Assembly (NCBI RefSeq): GCF_022953055.1
Contig: NZ_JALJEJ010000003.1
Coordinates: 496,001 to 560,000, forward strand
Length of the DNA stretch: 64,000 bases
From: Mucilaginibacter straminoryzae
GTDB taxonomy: Bacteria; Bacteroidota; Bacteroidia; Sphingobacteriales; Sphingobacteriaceae
Reading direction: 5' to 3'
Part shown: in pieces, positions 26,691-35,255 of the stretch
How the letters are laid out: each line of letters opens with the position of its first letter
Numbering within the stretch: the stretch's first letter is position 1
The notes under the pieces: model-generated
Database searches by the model: none
Told to the model about the DNA's origin: nothing
Seen by the model: only the letters and a program-made list of their open reading frames with translations
Translations under genes and position numbers: made by a program

Positions 26691-27842
26691 ATGAAAGCTC
26701 TGTTATCGCTGATTGTACTGCTGACGATTTCTGTTACTGCCACCCTCGGACAAAACACTTCAAAAAAAGATTCGCTATTGGTAGAATATTATCAAACGCA
26801 ACGTTTTGCAGATGCTGCCGATTATCTGAAAAAGCTGTACCCGGAACCGCTGACAGATTCAAAGATCATCTCACAACTTGCGTACAGTTCTAACATGGCT
26901 GGCCGGTTAGCGGATGCCGAAGGGTATTACAAACGTTTATACAATGCAGATTCTACCAACCTTTCCATCCTGTTCAATATGGCAGGTATAAACTTCCGCA
27001 GGGGTAATAACCAGAAAGCTTTAACCTACTATAAAAAGATCCTGGGTGTGGATAGTACCAACGCGGCGGTGTACAAGCAAATGGCGTTAATATCTACCCA
27101 AACAGCAGACATAGCCGGAGCGATTACCTACCTCATTAAGGCCAACCGCTTAAACCCGGAAGATGCCAATACGGCGTTCGACCTGGCGACTTATCTGATC
27201 AGCCTGAAAAGCTATGAACAGGCCGATAAAATAATTACCCGTGCACTACAGGCAGATACCGCTAACCTGTTGCTGTTAAAGGGCAAAGCACAAGCGTTAT
27301 ATATGCAAAAGAAATATGCCGAAACCATTACCGTATGTGATAAACTGATGAGTAATTTTGATCATTCGAGCCAGGTGATCACCTACAAAGGAGTTTCTCA
27401 TTTTGCGTTAAAGGATTATAACAACTGCATCAACACGTTTAAAATACAGGATAGCGTGGGCACGCAGAACGAGACTTCATACTATTACATGGGTATGGCT
27501 TACAAGGCGTTAAAGGATCATAACAAGGCTATCTTCTATCTGCAGAAGGCGATAAAGGAAGGTATTTCGGACAATACAGGCACTTACTATGCAGAAATTG
27601 GTAACTGTTACGATCAACTTCATCAACCCAAAATGGCGTTGAAGGCCTACCAGCGCGGTATCACCTTTAACGAAACGCCTATGGCTTACTATGCGATAGG
27701 TGCTATTTATGATACCGACCTCCGGGACACCGTGAACGCCATCAGGTACTACAGGAAATACCTGCAAATGAAACCACCGTTCGATAAACAAAAGTCATTT
27801 ATCGATTTCAGCAAGCAACGGATAGAAAGCCTACACCGTTAG
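26691..27842 (+). CDS. Exported tetratricopeptide repeat protein
   Basis: A 383-residue protein with a signal peptide (1-20, ending TLGQ) and a solenoid of about eight TPR units between residues 45 and 375. Typical unit signs are A-x2-Y-x2-L, N/D-x2-A-x3-Y and GDY... (e.g. GNNQKALTYYKKILGVD, KDHNKAIFYLQKAIKEG). TPR proteins act as scaffolds. No partner can be named. The stop overlaps the stop of the convergent riboflavin synthase gene by 4 nt. Confidence 0.78.
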   Translation: MKALLSLIVLLTISVTATLGQNTSKKDSLLVEYYQTQRFADAADYLKKLYPEPLTDSKIISQLAYSSNMAGRLADAEGYYKRLYNADSTNLSILFNMAGINFRRGNNQKALTYYKKILGVDSTNAAVYKQMALISTQTADIAGAITYLIKANRLNPEDANTAFDLATYLISLKSYEQADKIITRALQADTANLLLLKGKAQALYMQKKYAETITVCDKLMSNFDHSSQVITYKGVSHFALKDYNNCINTFKIQDSVGTQNETSYYYMGMAYKALKDHNKAIFYLQKAIKEGISDNTGTYYAEIGNCYDQLHQPKMALKAYQRGITFNETPMAYYAIGAIYDTDLRDTVNAIRYYRKYLQMKPPFDKQKSFIDFSKQRIESLHR

Positions 27843-28423
27843 CGCTGCATCAACCGGGCAACGTATTTGCCAATGATATCAAATTCGAGGTTAACAATAT
27901 CGCCTACGCTGATGTTATGCAGATTGGTATGTTCGTAGGTGTATGGGATAATGGCTACCGAGAAACCATCGGGCTTAGAATCCACCACTGTTAAGCTGAT
28001 ACCGTTTACGCAGATAGAACCCTTTTCTACCGTCACATTACCTGTAGCGGTGTCATATTCAAAGGTATAAAGCCAACTGCCGTCAAGCTCTTCAAAAGCA
28101 ACGCATTGGGCGGTCTGGTCTACATGGCCCTGAACAATGTGCCCGTCAAGCCGGGCGTTCATTTGCATACAGCGTTCCAGGTTGATCTCGTCGCCAATCG
28201 CTAATCCACCTAAATTGGTTTTGCTTAGTGTTTCTTCAATAGCAGTGACAGTATGCAGGCCGTCAGCAAGAGCGACAACGGTTAAACAAACGCCGTTATG
28301 CGCTACCGACTGGTCTATCTTTAATTCAGAAGCGATGCTGGAGGCTACGGTAATGTGCAGGTTGCCCTGATCCTGATAAAGATCAGTAACAGTGCCCAGG
28401 GTTTCAATAATTCCGGTAAACAT
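27839..28423 (-). CDS. ribE: Riboflavin synthase alpha chain
   Basis: A 194-residue enzyme built from two lumazine-binding repeats (about 1-97 and 98-194). The N-terminal signature MFTGIIETLG and the first-repeat motif VAHNGVCLTV, matched by VNGISLTVVD in the second, are diagnostic. It dismutates 6,7-dimethyl-8-ribityllumazine to riboflavin. The open frame reaches 28441, but the ATG at 28421-28423 is the conserved start. A TAGCTTTG box lies upstream. Confidence 0.92.
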   Translation of the reverse strand: MFTGIIETLGTVTDLYQDQGNLHITVASSIASELKIDQSVAHNGVCLTVVALADGLHTVTAIEETLSKTNLGGLAIGDEINLERCMQMNARLDGHIVQGHVDQTAQCVAFEELDGSWLYTFEYDTATGNVTVEKGSICVNGISLTVVDSKPDGFSVAIIPYTYEHTNLHNISVGDIVNLEFDIIGKYVARLMQR

Positions 28424-28460
28424 ATGTTGATGATCCGCCATTGCGGAAATTTTTCGCCTG

Positions 28461-28468
28461 CAAAGCTA
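28461..28468 (-). promoter_or_regulatory. Candidate -7 promoter box of riboflavin synthase
   Basis: The minus strand reads TAGCTTTG, a perfect TAnnTTTG box, 37 nt before the ATG. No FMN riboswitch is visible in the short leader. Confidence 0.45.
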
Positions 28469-28548
28469 AATCATTTTCTAATGTTTAGGCCTGCCAGGCA
28501 TTCAGCCGCTTGTAATATTTTCAACAAGAAAAAGCGGGTGAGCGGAAA

Positions 28549-29034
28549 TCAGATCAACGCAGGTGTTTTTTTCGGTCCGATGCGGTAGTATTTACCTGCC
28601 ATTACGGCAATGGGTAAACCAATACAAAATACTAATGCGCCAAGGCCTACTGCCAAACTATATAATGTTAAAGGCTTATGGCTCTTGGGTGTGTTGCTTA
28701 ACGGCAGCACCACATAATTCATGATAACCCAAATGCAGAAGCCGTACAAAAAGGCGATTAGCAGCTTATTGCGAAACACCCGGCGGATATTAGGATACAA
28801 AATAAAACCGGTAGCGGTGTAAATGTAGGCAATGAGGTAATGAAACAATACGCCCAGCGCAACCATAGATTTACCACCCGTAAAAGCCGCCGTTCCGAAT
28901 ACGCCACTGGCGATAAAGCGAAAGATCATTTCCGGAGAAGCACTTCTGCTGAAGATGATAGCCGCTAATGCATCCATCGTGCCTGCTAACAAAAAAGTAA
29001 GCAGCAGCGTAGGGTAAAATTTTCTTGGCGCCAC
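28549..29034 (-). CDS. Polytopic membrane protein, DUF1440/YagU-like
   Basis: A 161-residue membrane protein with four hydrophobic segments (about 8-28, 48-80, 92-112 and 122-146). The order and the GTMDALAA segment near the N-terminus are reminiscent of YagU/DUF1440-like proteins, but the resemblance is weak. The only suitable start is GTG at 29032-29034. The next ATG would cut into the first helix. It stands alone, 126 nt downstream of ribE's start region and 150 nt before the nuoB end. Confidence 0.6.
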   Translation of the reverse strand: MAPRKFYPTLLLTFLLAGTMDALAAIIFSRSASPEMIFRFIASGVFGTAAFTGGKSMVALGVLFHYLIAYIYTATGFILYPNIRRVFRNKLLIAFLYGFCIWVIMNYVVLPLSNTPKSHKPLTLYSLAVGLGALVFCIGLPIAVMAGKYYRIGPKKTPALI

Positions 29035-29184
29035 GGAGTTTGTTTTAAGTAAATAATTGGTATCGTAAAACTACTGATTAAATAGCGTAAATAAAAGGGT
29101 AATTTCCAATTAGTTAAATAAAAGCAGCAGCGAGCTGATTAGTTACAAAAGAGTATTGAAAAGATTCGACGCTAAAGAAAACGC

Positions 29185-29664
29185 TTACATTATAAGCACG
29201 TTCTCGCCATCAATTTTCTTTTGCAGTTCCAGTACAGCGCCAATGAGGGATTCCGGACGCGGAGGGCAGCCTTGCACGTAAACATCAACAGGGATTACCC
29301 GGTCAACCCCTTTTACTACATGGTAGCCATGTTGCCAGTACGGGCCGCCGCAATTGGAGCATGAGCCCATCGAGATCACATATTTCGGCTCTGGCATTTG
29401 CTCGTAAAGGCGTTTGATCCGTTCCGCCATTTTAAAAGTTACTGTACCTGCAATGATAATCACATCCGCTTGCCGGGCAGACGGTCGGGGGAATACACCA
29501 AAGCGCTCAAAATCATACGTAGAGGCGTAAGAACCCATCATTTCAATGGCGCAACAGGCAATACCAAAACTTAACGGCCATAGCGAAGACATACGTGCCC
29601 AGTTAAGTAAATCGTTAAACTTGGTAACTACAATACCACCGTTCTCATTCATTTCCTGTGTCAT
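29185..29664 (-). CDS. nuoB: NADH-quinone oxidoreductase subunit B
   Basis: A 159-residue complex I subunit carrying the last 4Fe-4S cluster (N2). Cluster ligands are visible: tandem Cys37-Cys38 in [11 protein letters not shown], Cys102 in [10 protein letters not shown] and Cys133 in VQGCPPRPE. It also shows SRP-like [15 protein letters not shown]. It accepts electrons from the peripheral arm and reduces quinone. The open frame extends upstream to 29724, but the ATG at 29662-29664 fits the family. It overlaps the end of nuoA by 20 nt. Further nuo genes are not in this window downstream, where a membrane-protein gene on the same strand follows. Confidence 0.93.
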   Translation of the reverse strand: MTQEMNENGGIVVTKFNDLLNWARMSSLWPLSFGIACCAIEMMGSYASTYDFERFGVFPRPSARQADVIIIAGTVTFKMAERIKRLYEQMPEPKYVISMGSCSNCGGPYWQHGYHVVKGVDRVIPVDVYVQGCPPRPESLIGAVLELQKKIDGENVLIM

Positions 29665-30262
29665 TGCCGGGCTTTTTAAAACTTGGTTTAAACATGGGTT
29701 TACGCACTGCTGTCTCCGCCTCAACTACTGGCTTAGCGATCTCTTCCTGTTTAACAGGCTCCATCGAAAAGGGTCTTACCTGGTAGGCTGATTGTTCGCG
29801 GTTAAGCTTTTCATATAATTCTGCCGGTACCTTTGCGTCCGTTTTGGGCAGAACAATTTCTGGCTTAATCCAGTTCAGGTCGCCTTTGCGCCATACATAG
29901 GCTAAACCCAGGATCAGTATCCCTACGAAGATAAACATTTCCACCACCGTAAATTTAGACCAGGATGGATATACCTGGTTAATTTTGCCGTCTGCAAATA
30001 CCGTTGCCCATGGGAAAATAAATACCATTTCCACTTCAAAAAGCAGGAAAACCAACGCAATTACATAAAATCGCGGGTTGAAAGGAATCCAGGCGTTACC
30101 GGTTGGTTCCTCTCCGCATTCGTAGGTGGTCAGCTTTTCGGGATTGGGATTATTTGGCGCTAACAGCTTGTTTGCCAAAGAGGCGGCACCCGTCATGACG
30201 ATACCTACAATTAAAAAGATTAAAATCTTTCCGAATTCTGATATTTGCGCTTCTGGAGCCAT
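29645..30262 (-). CDS. nuoA: NADH-quinone oxidoreductase subunit A, C-terminally extended
   Basis: A 205-residue complex I subunit. The core has three membrane helices, with the family motif [15 protein letters not shown] and [22 protein letters not shown] in the second third. The core ends near residue 135. A tail of about 70 residues, rich in Pro, Lys and Glu ([19 protein letters not shown]), is not part of ordinary NuoA (about 120-150 residues). The ATG at 30260-30262 shares CATG with the divergent gene, and a perfect promoter box lies 5 nt upstream. nuoB overlaps its end by 20 nt. Confidence 0.88.
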   Translation of the reverse strand: MAPEAQISEFGKILIFLIVGIVMTGAASLANKLLAPNNPNPEKLTTYECGEEPTGNAWIPFNPRFYVIALVFLLFEVEMVFIFPWATVFADGKINQVYPSWSKFTVVEMFIFVGILILGLAYVWRKGDLNWIKPEIVLPKTDAKVPAELYEKLNREQSAYQVRPFSMEPVKQEEIAKPVVEAETAVRKPMFKPSFKKPGNDTGNE

Positions 30263-31466
30263 GGGTACAAATTTAACAAAACAAAACCGCTTTGATGCCA
30301 TAATTATTGGTGCAGGTGCATGCGGACTAATGTGCGCGGTGCAAGCGGGTTTTCTGGGTAAGCGTACCCTTATTTTAGAACATAACGACAAACCAGGAGC
30401 AAAAATTCTGATCAGCGGCGGTGGCAGATGTAATTATACCAACTTGCATACCACGGCCAATCAGTTCATTTCACAAAACCAACACTTCTGTAAATCGGCT
30501 TTTGCGCAATGGACTGTTGAGGATACCATCACTTTTTTTGAAACGTATGGTATCAATGGTGCCGAAAAAACTTTAGGCCAGTTGTTCCCCGAAAGCGGTA
30601 AGGCCAAAGACGTGGTAAAGGTTTTTACGGACCTTTGCGAGCAACTGGATCAGGAGATCCGGCTGAACACCAAGGCAAAGGCTATCACCCCCATTAAAGA
30701 TGGCTTTACGGTAAGTTACGAACGCAACGGCAAATCAAACGAACTATATGCACCCAAGGTAATAATGGCAACCGGCGGGCTGCCCATCAGTAAACTGGGC
30801 GCTACAGACTTTGGGATGCGCACCGCACGTACGCTTGGTCTTACAGTTACGGAGACCGCCCCTGCGCTGGTGCCTTTAACCATTACAGGCAAACAACAGA
30901 GCTGGTACGAGCAACTTTCTGGCAGCAGTATCTTCTCGCGCGTATGGAACGAAAGGGCCAGCTTCGAAGAAAACATCCTGTTTACACATTGGGGATTAAG
31001 CGGCCCCGCCATTCTGCAGATCTCGTCCTACTGGAAACCCGGGGAAAGTATATTTATTGATCTTTTGCCGAACCGATCTATAGTGGACATCATCCTCCAG
31101 GAAAATCCTAAACAGTTACTGCAAACTTTACTTTCAGGGCTTTTCACCAAAAAATTTGCAGAAGCGTTAGGTGTTTATCTTCCCATTCAAAAAAACCTGG
31201 CTTCACTTTCAAAAGCCGACTTGCAAAACATCGAAACGCTGATCCACGAGTTTAAAGTTACCCCTGCCGGAACCAAAGGATACGACAAAGCTGAAGTGAT
31301 GCGCGGCGGCGTTTCTACAGACGAACTTTCTTCTAAAACCCTCGAAAGCAAAAAAGTACCAGGCCTATTTTTCGGCGGCGAATGCGTGGATGTTACCGGC
31401 TGGCTGGGCGGGTATAATTTCCAGTGGGCATGGGCATCAGGCTTTGTTATTGCGCAGAATATCTGA
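30261..31466 (+). CDS. NAD(P)/FAD-dependent oxidoreductase, HI0933/BaiN family
   Basis: A 401-residue flavoprotein. The N-terminus carries the FAD-binding IIIGAGACGLMCAVQAG, ISGGGRCNYTN follows at about 57 and a late GGECVDVTGWLGGYNFQWAWASG closes the second FAD contact. These are the marks of the HI0933-like family. BaiN, a member, reduces bile-acid intermediates, but the role of the wider family is unknown. The frame opens further upstream inside nuoA, but the ATG at 30261 is preferred. Its start overlaps that of nuoA by two bases on the opposite strand. Confidence 0.85.
   Translation: MGTNLTKQNRFDAIIIGAGACGLMCAVQAGFLGKRTLILEHNDKPGAKILISGGGRCNYTNLHTTANQFISQNQHFCKSAFAQWTVEDTITFFETYGINGAEKTLGQLFPESGKAKDVVKVFTDLCEQLDQEIRLNTKAKAITPIKDGFTVSYERNGKSNELYAPKVIMATGGLPISKLGATDFGMRTARTLGLTVTETAPALVPLTITGKQQSWYEQLSGSSIFSRVWNERASFEENILFTHWGLSGPAILQISSYWKPGESIFIDLLPNRSIVDIILQENPKQLLQTLLSGLFTKKFAEALGVYLPIQKNLASLSKADLQNIETLIHEFKVTPAGTKGYDKAEVMRGGVSTDELSSKTLESKKVPGLFFGGECVDVTGWLGGYNFQWAWASGFVIAQNI
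30268..30275 (-). promoter_or_regulatory. -7 promoter box of nuoA inside the divergent gene
   Basis: The minus strand reads TAAATTTG, TACCC and ATG: a perfect TAnnTTTG box with 5 nt to the start codon. The box lies within codons 3-5 of the flavoprotein gene on the other strand. Confidence 0.55.
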
Positions 31467-31493
31467 TTCATGTCATCTCTGATTTTAACCATT

Positions 31494-31517
31494 GTTAATT
31501 CATGATTAAGAATTAAC
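31494..31517. promoter_or_regulatory. Inverted repeat upstream of the GT87-type gene
   Basis: GTTAATTC and GAATTAAC are perfect 8-bp arms with 8 nt between them. CAGATTTG (31525-31532), one mismatch from TAnnTTTG, stands between this repeat and the ATG at 31537. The repeat could be an operator. Confidence 0.35.
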
Positions 31518-31536
31518 TTCGTAACAGATTTGTTGC

Positions 31537-32763
31537 ATGAAGAAACGTTTCCCCTTTTTAAACAACTACTGGTTAGTATGTCTGTTATGGATACTTGTTG
31601 CCATTTTTTGCTGGCAGTATAAATATTTCCATCATCGCGAGAATAACTACCTTATCTTCAAATATGTCTACCATCACACGGTAGCCGAAAAAAATCTGTA
31701 TAGCATTTACGAGTCTGAATACTACGACACCAACCACTACGGCCCGGTGTTCAGTGTGATTATTGCCCCGATGGCTATTCTGCCAACCTGGGCGGGGTTT
31801 TTAGTCTGGTCTGTACTGAATGCTGTTGTGCTGATATGGGCGATCACTTTGCTCCCAATAGATCAGAAAAAGAAGAATTTGCTATTGCTGCTTTGTGCTA
31901 TCGAGTTTGCAAATGCAGAACACTATATCCAGTTTAATCCTATTGTAACGGCGTTTATCATATTCAGCTTTGTTTTTGTTGAACGTAAAAAAGAAGAGTG
32001 GAGCACCTTTTTTATTGTGTTGGGAACACTGATTAAGATCTACCCTATTGTTGGCCTGGTTTTCTTTCTTTTTGCAGAAAACAAATGGAAATTCATCTGG
32101 ACGGGTTTAATGTGGCTGGCCATATTTTTTGTCTTGCCAATGGCTATTTCCAGTCCGCATTTTATCATCCAATCCTATGCAGACTGGTTCCATTCACTAC
32201 AGGAGAAAAATGCCATCAATGTGGGGCTGAAAACATCGCAGGATATTTGCCTGATGGGTACTGTCCGCCACCTGCTGCGCAATCCAAATGTTCCGAACTT
32301 GCCATTTTTAATTGGCGGTGCCGCTATTTTTGGCACTGCGTTACTAAGGTTAAAACAATACCAATCGCTTACGTTCCGCCTGCACATACTGGCGTCTGCA
32401 CTGATCATGGTCGTGATCTTCAGCACCGGGTCTGAACACCCCACCTATATCATTGCCGTAACAGGCGCATTTTTATGGATGCTTACGCAGGACGAACCTT
32501 TCAGCAAAAGAAATATTGTTTTACTGGTGCTGTTGCTGGTGATTACTGGCCTCGGCCCTACTGACGCGATGCCGCCTTTCATTCGTCGTGGCTATATTAA
32601 CAAGTATGTGATGAAGGCCTGGCCATGTATTGTTGTTTGGTTTATCCTTTCCTACGATCTCATCTTTAAAAATTATCTCGGGAACGACAAAAAACAATCG
32701 GCTAAAAATCTGTCACCGGTTAATGAAACCACTTCTATAGCAGCTCAAACCGCGTTGTCGTAA
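31537..32763 (+). CDS. Polytopic membrane protein, GT87 (DUF2029)-like
   Basis: A 408-residue membrane protein with about 10-11 helices. The first periplasmic loop after helix one holds LIFKYVYHHTVAEKNLYSIYESEYYDTNHYGPVFS with the YGP-V segment, and a later NPIVTAFIIFSFVFVERKKEEWS and STLIKIYPI-like GTLIKIYPIVGLVFF. These patterns are typical of DUF2029/GT87 lipid-linked mannosyltransferases and relatives. The substrate is unknown. It stands alone between the flavoprotein and the HTH gene. Confidence 0.72.
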   Translation: MKKRFPFLNNYWLVCLLWILVAIFCWQYKYFHHRENNYLIFKYVYHHTVAEKNLYSIYESEYYDTNHYGPVFSVIIAPMAILPTWAGFLVWSVLNAVVLIWAITLLPIDQKKKNLLLLLCAIEFANAEHYIQFNPIVTAFIIFSFVFVERKKEEWSTFFIVLGTLIKIYPIVGLVFFLFAENKWKFIWTGLMWLAIFFVLPMAISSPHFIIQSYADWFHSLQEKNAINVGLKTSQDICLMGTVRHLLRNPNVPNLPFLIGGAAIFGTALLRLKQYQSLTFRLHILASALIMVVIFSTGSEHPTYIIAVTGAFLWMLTQDEPFSKRNIVLLVLLLVITGLGPTDAMPPFIRRGYINKYVMKAWPCIVVWFILSYDLIFKNYLGNDKKQSAKNLSPVNETTSIAAQTALS

Positions 32764-32816
32764 AGTTGTCGCAAAGCTGACGGTTCCATTTCTGATTAAA
32801 ACAGCAATTGAGCCGC

Positions 32817-32824
32817 TATATTTG
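32817..32824 (+). promoter_or_regulatory. -7 promoter box of the HTH gene
   Basis: TATATTTG is a perfect TAnnTTTG box, 27 nt before the ATG at 32852. Confidence 0.5.
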
Positions 32825-32851
32825 CCTAACCTCTTACATCACACATCATAC

Positions 32852-33430
32852 ATGACAACTGCTGAAAAAATTAAGCAACTGAGAATTGAAAAAGGCTTAA
32901 GCCAGGAAACGTTAGCAACACAAGCCGGCCTAAGCCTCAGAACCATCCAACGCATTGAAAACGGGGCTACATCGCCTTACGGAGATACGCTTAGAAAAAT
33001 TGCAGGTGCGCTTTCTGTAGAAACTACGGATTTAATTATAGGAACGGTGAAGTCCGGGCCGAAATCAAAAAACGGCACCCTTGGCCTGATTAATCTCACT
33101 GCTTTAAGCTTCATCATATTCCCGTTTCTTAGCGTGATTGTTCCGTTGACCATCTGGATACTTAAAAGAGAAGAATTGCGCGATCAGGAACTGGAAATAA
33201 AAAAAATGCTCAACTTCGAAATTACCTGGAATATCGTTTTTGTTATAATTTACATTGGCGGAATCATGGGTAAGATCGGCCATTTACCCCATTTAGGAAA
33301 TGTTGAAACTGTATTGTTGTCTATCCTAAGTATGTACGTATTGAATTTCCTGCTGGTAGCAGCAAATTCGATCAGAAGCATGCTATCGAGATCGACCTTT
33401 TATCAGCCCGCAATAAAATTTATAAGGTAA
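32852..33430 (+). CDS. XRE-type HTH protein with DUF4870-like membrane domain
   Basis: A 192-residue protein of two parts. Residues 1-65 are a helix-turn-helix of the Xre/Cro type (KIKQLRIEKGLSQETLA, QAGLSLRTIQRIENG). Residues 80-190 hold three to four membrane segments, with LSFIIFPFLSVIVPLTIWILKREE and LNFEITWNI typical of DUF4870. The protein would bind DNA while anchored in the membrane. Targets are unknown. A frame from a TTG at 32822 exists, but it begins inside the promoter box, so the ATG at 32852 was chosen. Confidence 0.8.
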   Translation: MTTAEKIKQLRIEKGLSQETLATQAGLSLRTIQRIENGATSPYGDTLRKIAGALSVETTDLIIGTVKSGPKSKNGTLGLINLTALSFIIFPFLSVIVPLTIWILKREELRDQELEIKKMLNFEITWNIVFVIIYIGGIMGKIGHLPHLGNVETVLLSILSMYVLNFLLVAANSIRSMLSRSTFYQPAIKFIR

Positions 33431-33433
33431 CGC

Positions 33434-34108
33434 TTACTGATGCGAAGCCTTTACCTGCTTAAAGTAGTTGATTAATTTATCCAGGTTACCCATGCCGAAA
33501 CGGTGCGCTTTAATTTGCTCCACTACTTCGGGCTCATCGCCCATAATTTCGCTCATTACATCTTCGAAATTCTGGTAGTTCAGTTCGGTCAGTTCGGCAG
33601 TGTTCACCCCGAAGTAATAAACAGCTTTGGAACGGCCGCCATTACCACCACCGCCGCCCAGCGAGATCCCGACACCACCACCCGCATAACTACCGCCGCC
33701 TACACCCAGACCAAACCCCGGGGAGAAATGTACCCCGCTACCGCTACCCTTTCCCGATGATCCGTTCAGTACGTATAGTTTCAGCTGCTCGTCTAATGCT
33801 ACTTTTACAAAATCCAGTTCATGCGCCCAGTTTACGCCATTAGGCGGATGCGCCACCACGAAGCTATCTTTCCCGGCCACAAACCATTTCAGGTCGCTGC
33901 AGCTAAGCTTTATTTCATTGGCATCTTTATTTGTTTTAAAAGCTATAAAACCTTCATCCTTAACCGGCGATTTGCCACCCGGGTTAGGGTTGATCAGACC
34001 ATCCATCCGGTTGTTCTTGATATCCATAAAATAGCCGGGCTGCCATTTTTGTGATTTTGCTGATACAACAACGAGCATCAACAATAAAATGATTAAAATT
34101 GAACGCAT
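33434..34108 (-). CDS. Exported protein with glycine-rich stretch
   Basis: A 224-residue protein with a signal peptide (1-19, ending VSAKSQ). Between about residue 118 and 162 lies a strongly glycine/serine-rich segment (e.g. SSGKGSGSGVHFSPGFGLGVGGG and ISLGGGGGNGG). The rest is not repetitive, and the C-terminal 50 residues are helical and charged. No family or function recognised. The frame extends upstream, but the ATG at 34106-34108 starts the signal peptide. Divergent from threonine aldolase with 37 nt between starts. Confidence 0.65.
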   Translation of the reverse strand: MRSILIILLLMLVVVSAKSQKWQPGYFMDIKNNRMDGLINPNPGGKSPVKDEGFIAFKTNKDANEIKLSCSDLKWFVAGKDSFVVAHPPNGVNWAHELDFVKVALDEQLKLYVLNGSSGKGSGSGVHFSPGFGLGVGGGSYAGGGVGISLGGGGGNGGRSKAVYYFGVNTAELTELNYQNFEDVMSEIMGDEPEVVEQIKAHRFGMGNLDKLINYFKQVKASHQ

Positions 34109-34145
34109 AACTAATAAATACAAATAACGAAGTTTTATACCAATT

Positions 34146-35159
34146 ATGATAACTGTTGATCTGCGCAGCGATACCGTTACAAAACCTACCCCAGGCATGC
34201 TGGAAGCCATGTGGAGCGCTAAAGTGGGAGATGATGTTTTTGGCGAGGACGAAGCCATTAACGAACTGGAAGCAAAAGCTGCGGCGATGTTTGGCATGGA
34301 AGCAGGGATTTTTTGCCCGTCTGGCACCATGACCAACCAGATCGCCATTAAATGTTTCACCCAACCCTTAGACGAACTGATTGCCGACCAGACTGCACAC
34401 GTTTACCGTTACGAAGGCGGTGGCATTGCATTTAACTCCGCAGTATCTACCCGTTTATTAAATGGCGATCGCGGCCGGTTGACGGCAGAAATGATCGATC
34501 CCGAAATTAACGCAGAAAATATTCACTACCCGCATACCAGCCTGGTAGTGCTTGAAAATACGGTAAATAAAGGCGGCGGCAGTTGTTATACCTTAGAGCA
34601 GATTGCACCTATCGCTGAACTTTGTAAAAAGCAAGGTTTAAAACTGCATCTCGACGGCGCGCGGATCTTTAACGCACTTGTACAAACCGGAGACCAAGCA
34701 GTGGATTATGGTAAATACTTCGATGGCATTTCTGTCTGCTTATCTAAAGGATTAGGCGCACCGGTTGGCTCTGTCTTACTGGCAGACAAGGCAACCATCA
34801 AATATGCACGCCGCATTCGTAAGGTATTGGGCGGCGGTATGCGCCAGGCCGGGTTTTTAGCTGCAGCAGGAAGCTACGCCTTAGACCACCATGTGGATCG
34901 ACTGAAGATAGACCATGAACATGCCCATATCCTGGCAGAAGAATTGGCAAAATGTGATTGGGTAACCAACGTTGTTCCGGCTGAAACGAACATCGTGTTG
35001 TTCGATACCGAAAAACCTGCCGAAGAAATATTGGCTAAATTAGAAGCACAAGGCATTAAAGCAAACGCAACGGATAAACATCGCATCCGGTTTGTCTTAC
35101 ACCTGGATGTTCACCCGGAACAGGTAGAGCATACGGTGAAGGTGCTTGGTAGTATTTAA
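34146..35159 (+). CDS. ltaE: Low-specificity L-threonine aldolase
   Basis: A 337-residue PLP enzyme of the threonine-aldolase family. The N-terminus VDLRSDTVTKPTPGM, the ring-stacking region FCPSGTMTNQ, HLDGARIFNA with the PLP-binding Asp, and SKGLGAPVGS with Lys201 as Schiff-base lysine all fit. It cleaves L-threonine and L-allo-threonine to glycine and acetaldehyde, the usual function of this family in bacteria. It seems to be a single-gene unit. Confidence 0.9.
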   Translation: MITVDLRSDTVTKPTPGMLEAMWSAKVGDDVFGEDEAINELEAKAAAMFGMEAGIFCPSGTMTNQIAIKCFTQPLDELIADQTAHVYRYEGGGIAFNSAVSTRLLNGDRGRLTAEMIDPEINAENIHYPHTSLVVLENTVNKGGGSCYTLEQIAPIAELCKKQGLKLHLDGARIFNALVQTGDQAVDYGKYFDGISVCLSKGLGAPVGSVLLADKATIKYARRIRKVLGGGMRQAGFLAAAGSYALDHHVDRLKIDHEHAHILAEELAKCDWVTNVVPAETNIVLFDTEKPAEEILAKLEAQGIKANATDKHRIRFVLHLDVHPEQVEHTVKVLGSI

Positions 35160-35255
35160 TGGTTAGGCGGTAGCTCCATAAAGCTTTTTATAACGAACTT
35201 ACTGACTAACGGTCTATTAAAACTTAAACCTTAGGCGTGTGTTGTAAGAATAATT

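Noticed and set aside
28424..28520. FMN riboswitch in front of riboflavin synthase
   Set aside because: The leader is only about 35 nt after the promoter box, and no RFN element was found.
32822..32851. TTG start for the HTH gene, upstream of the ATG
   Set aside because: It lies in the promoter box TATATTTG and would add ten unconserved residues.
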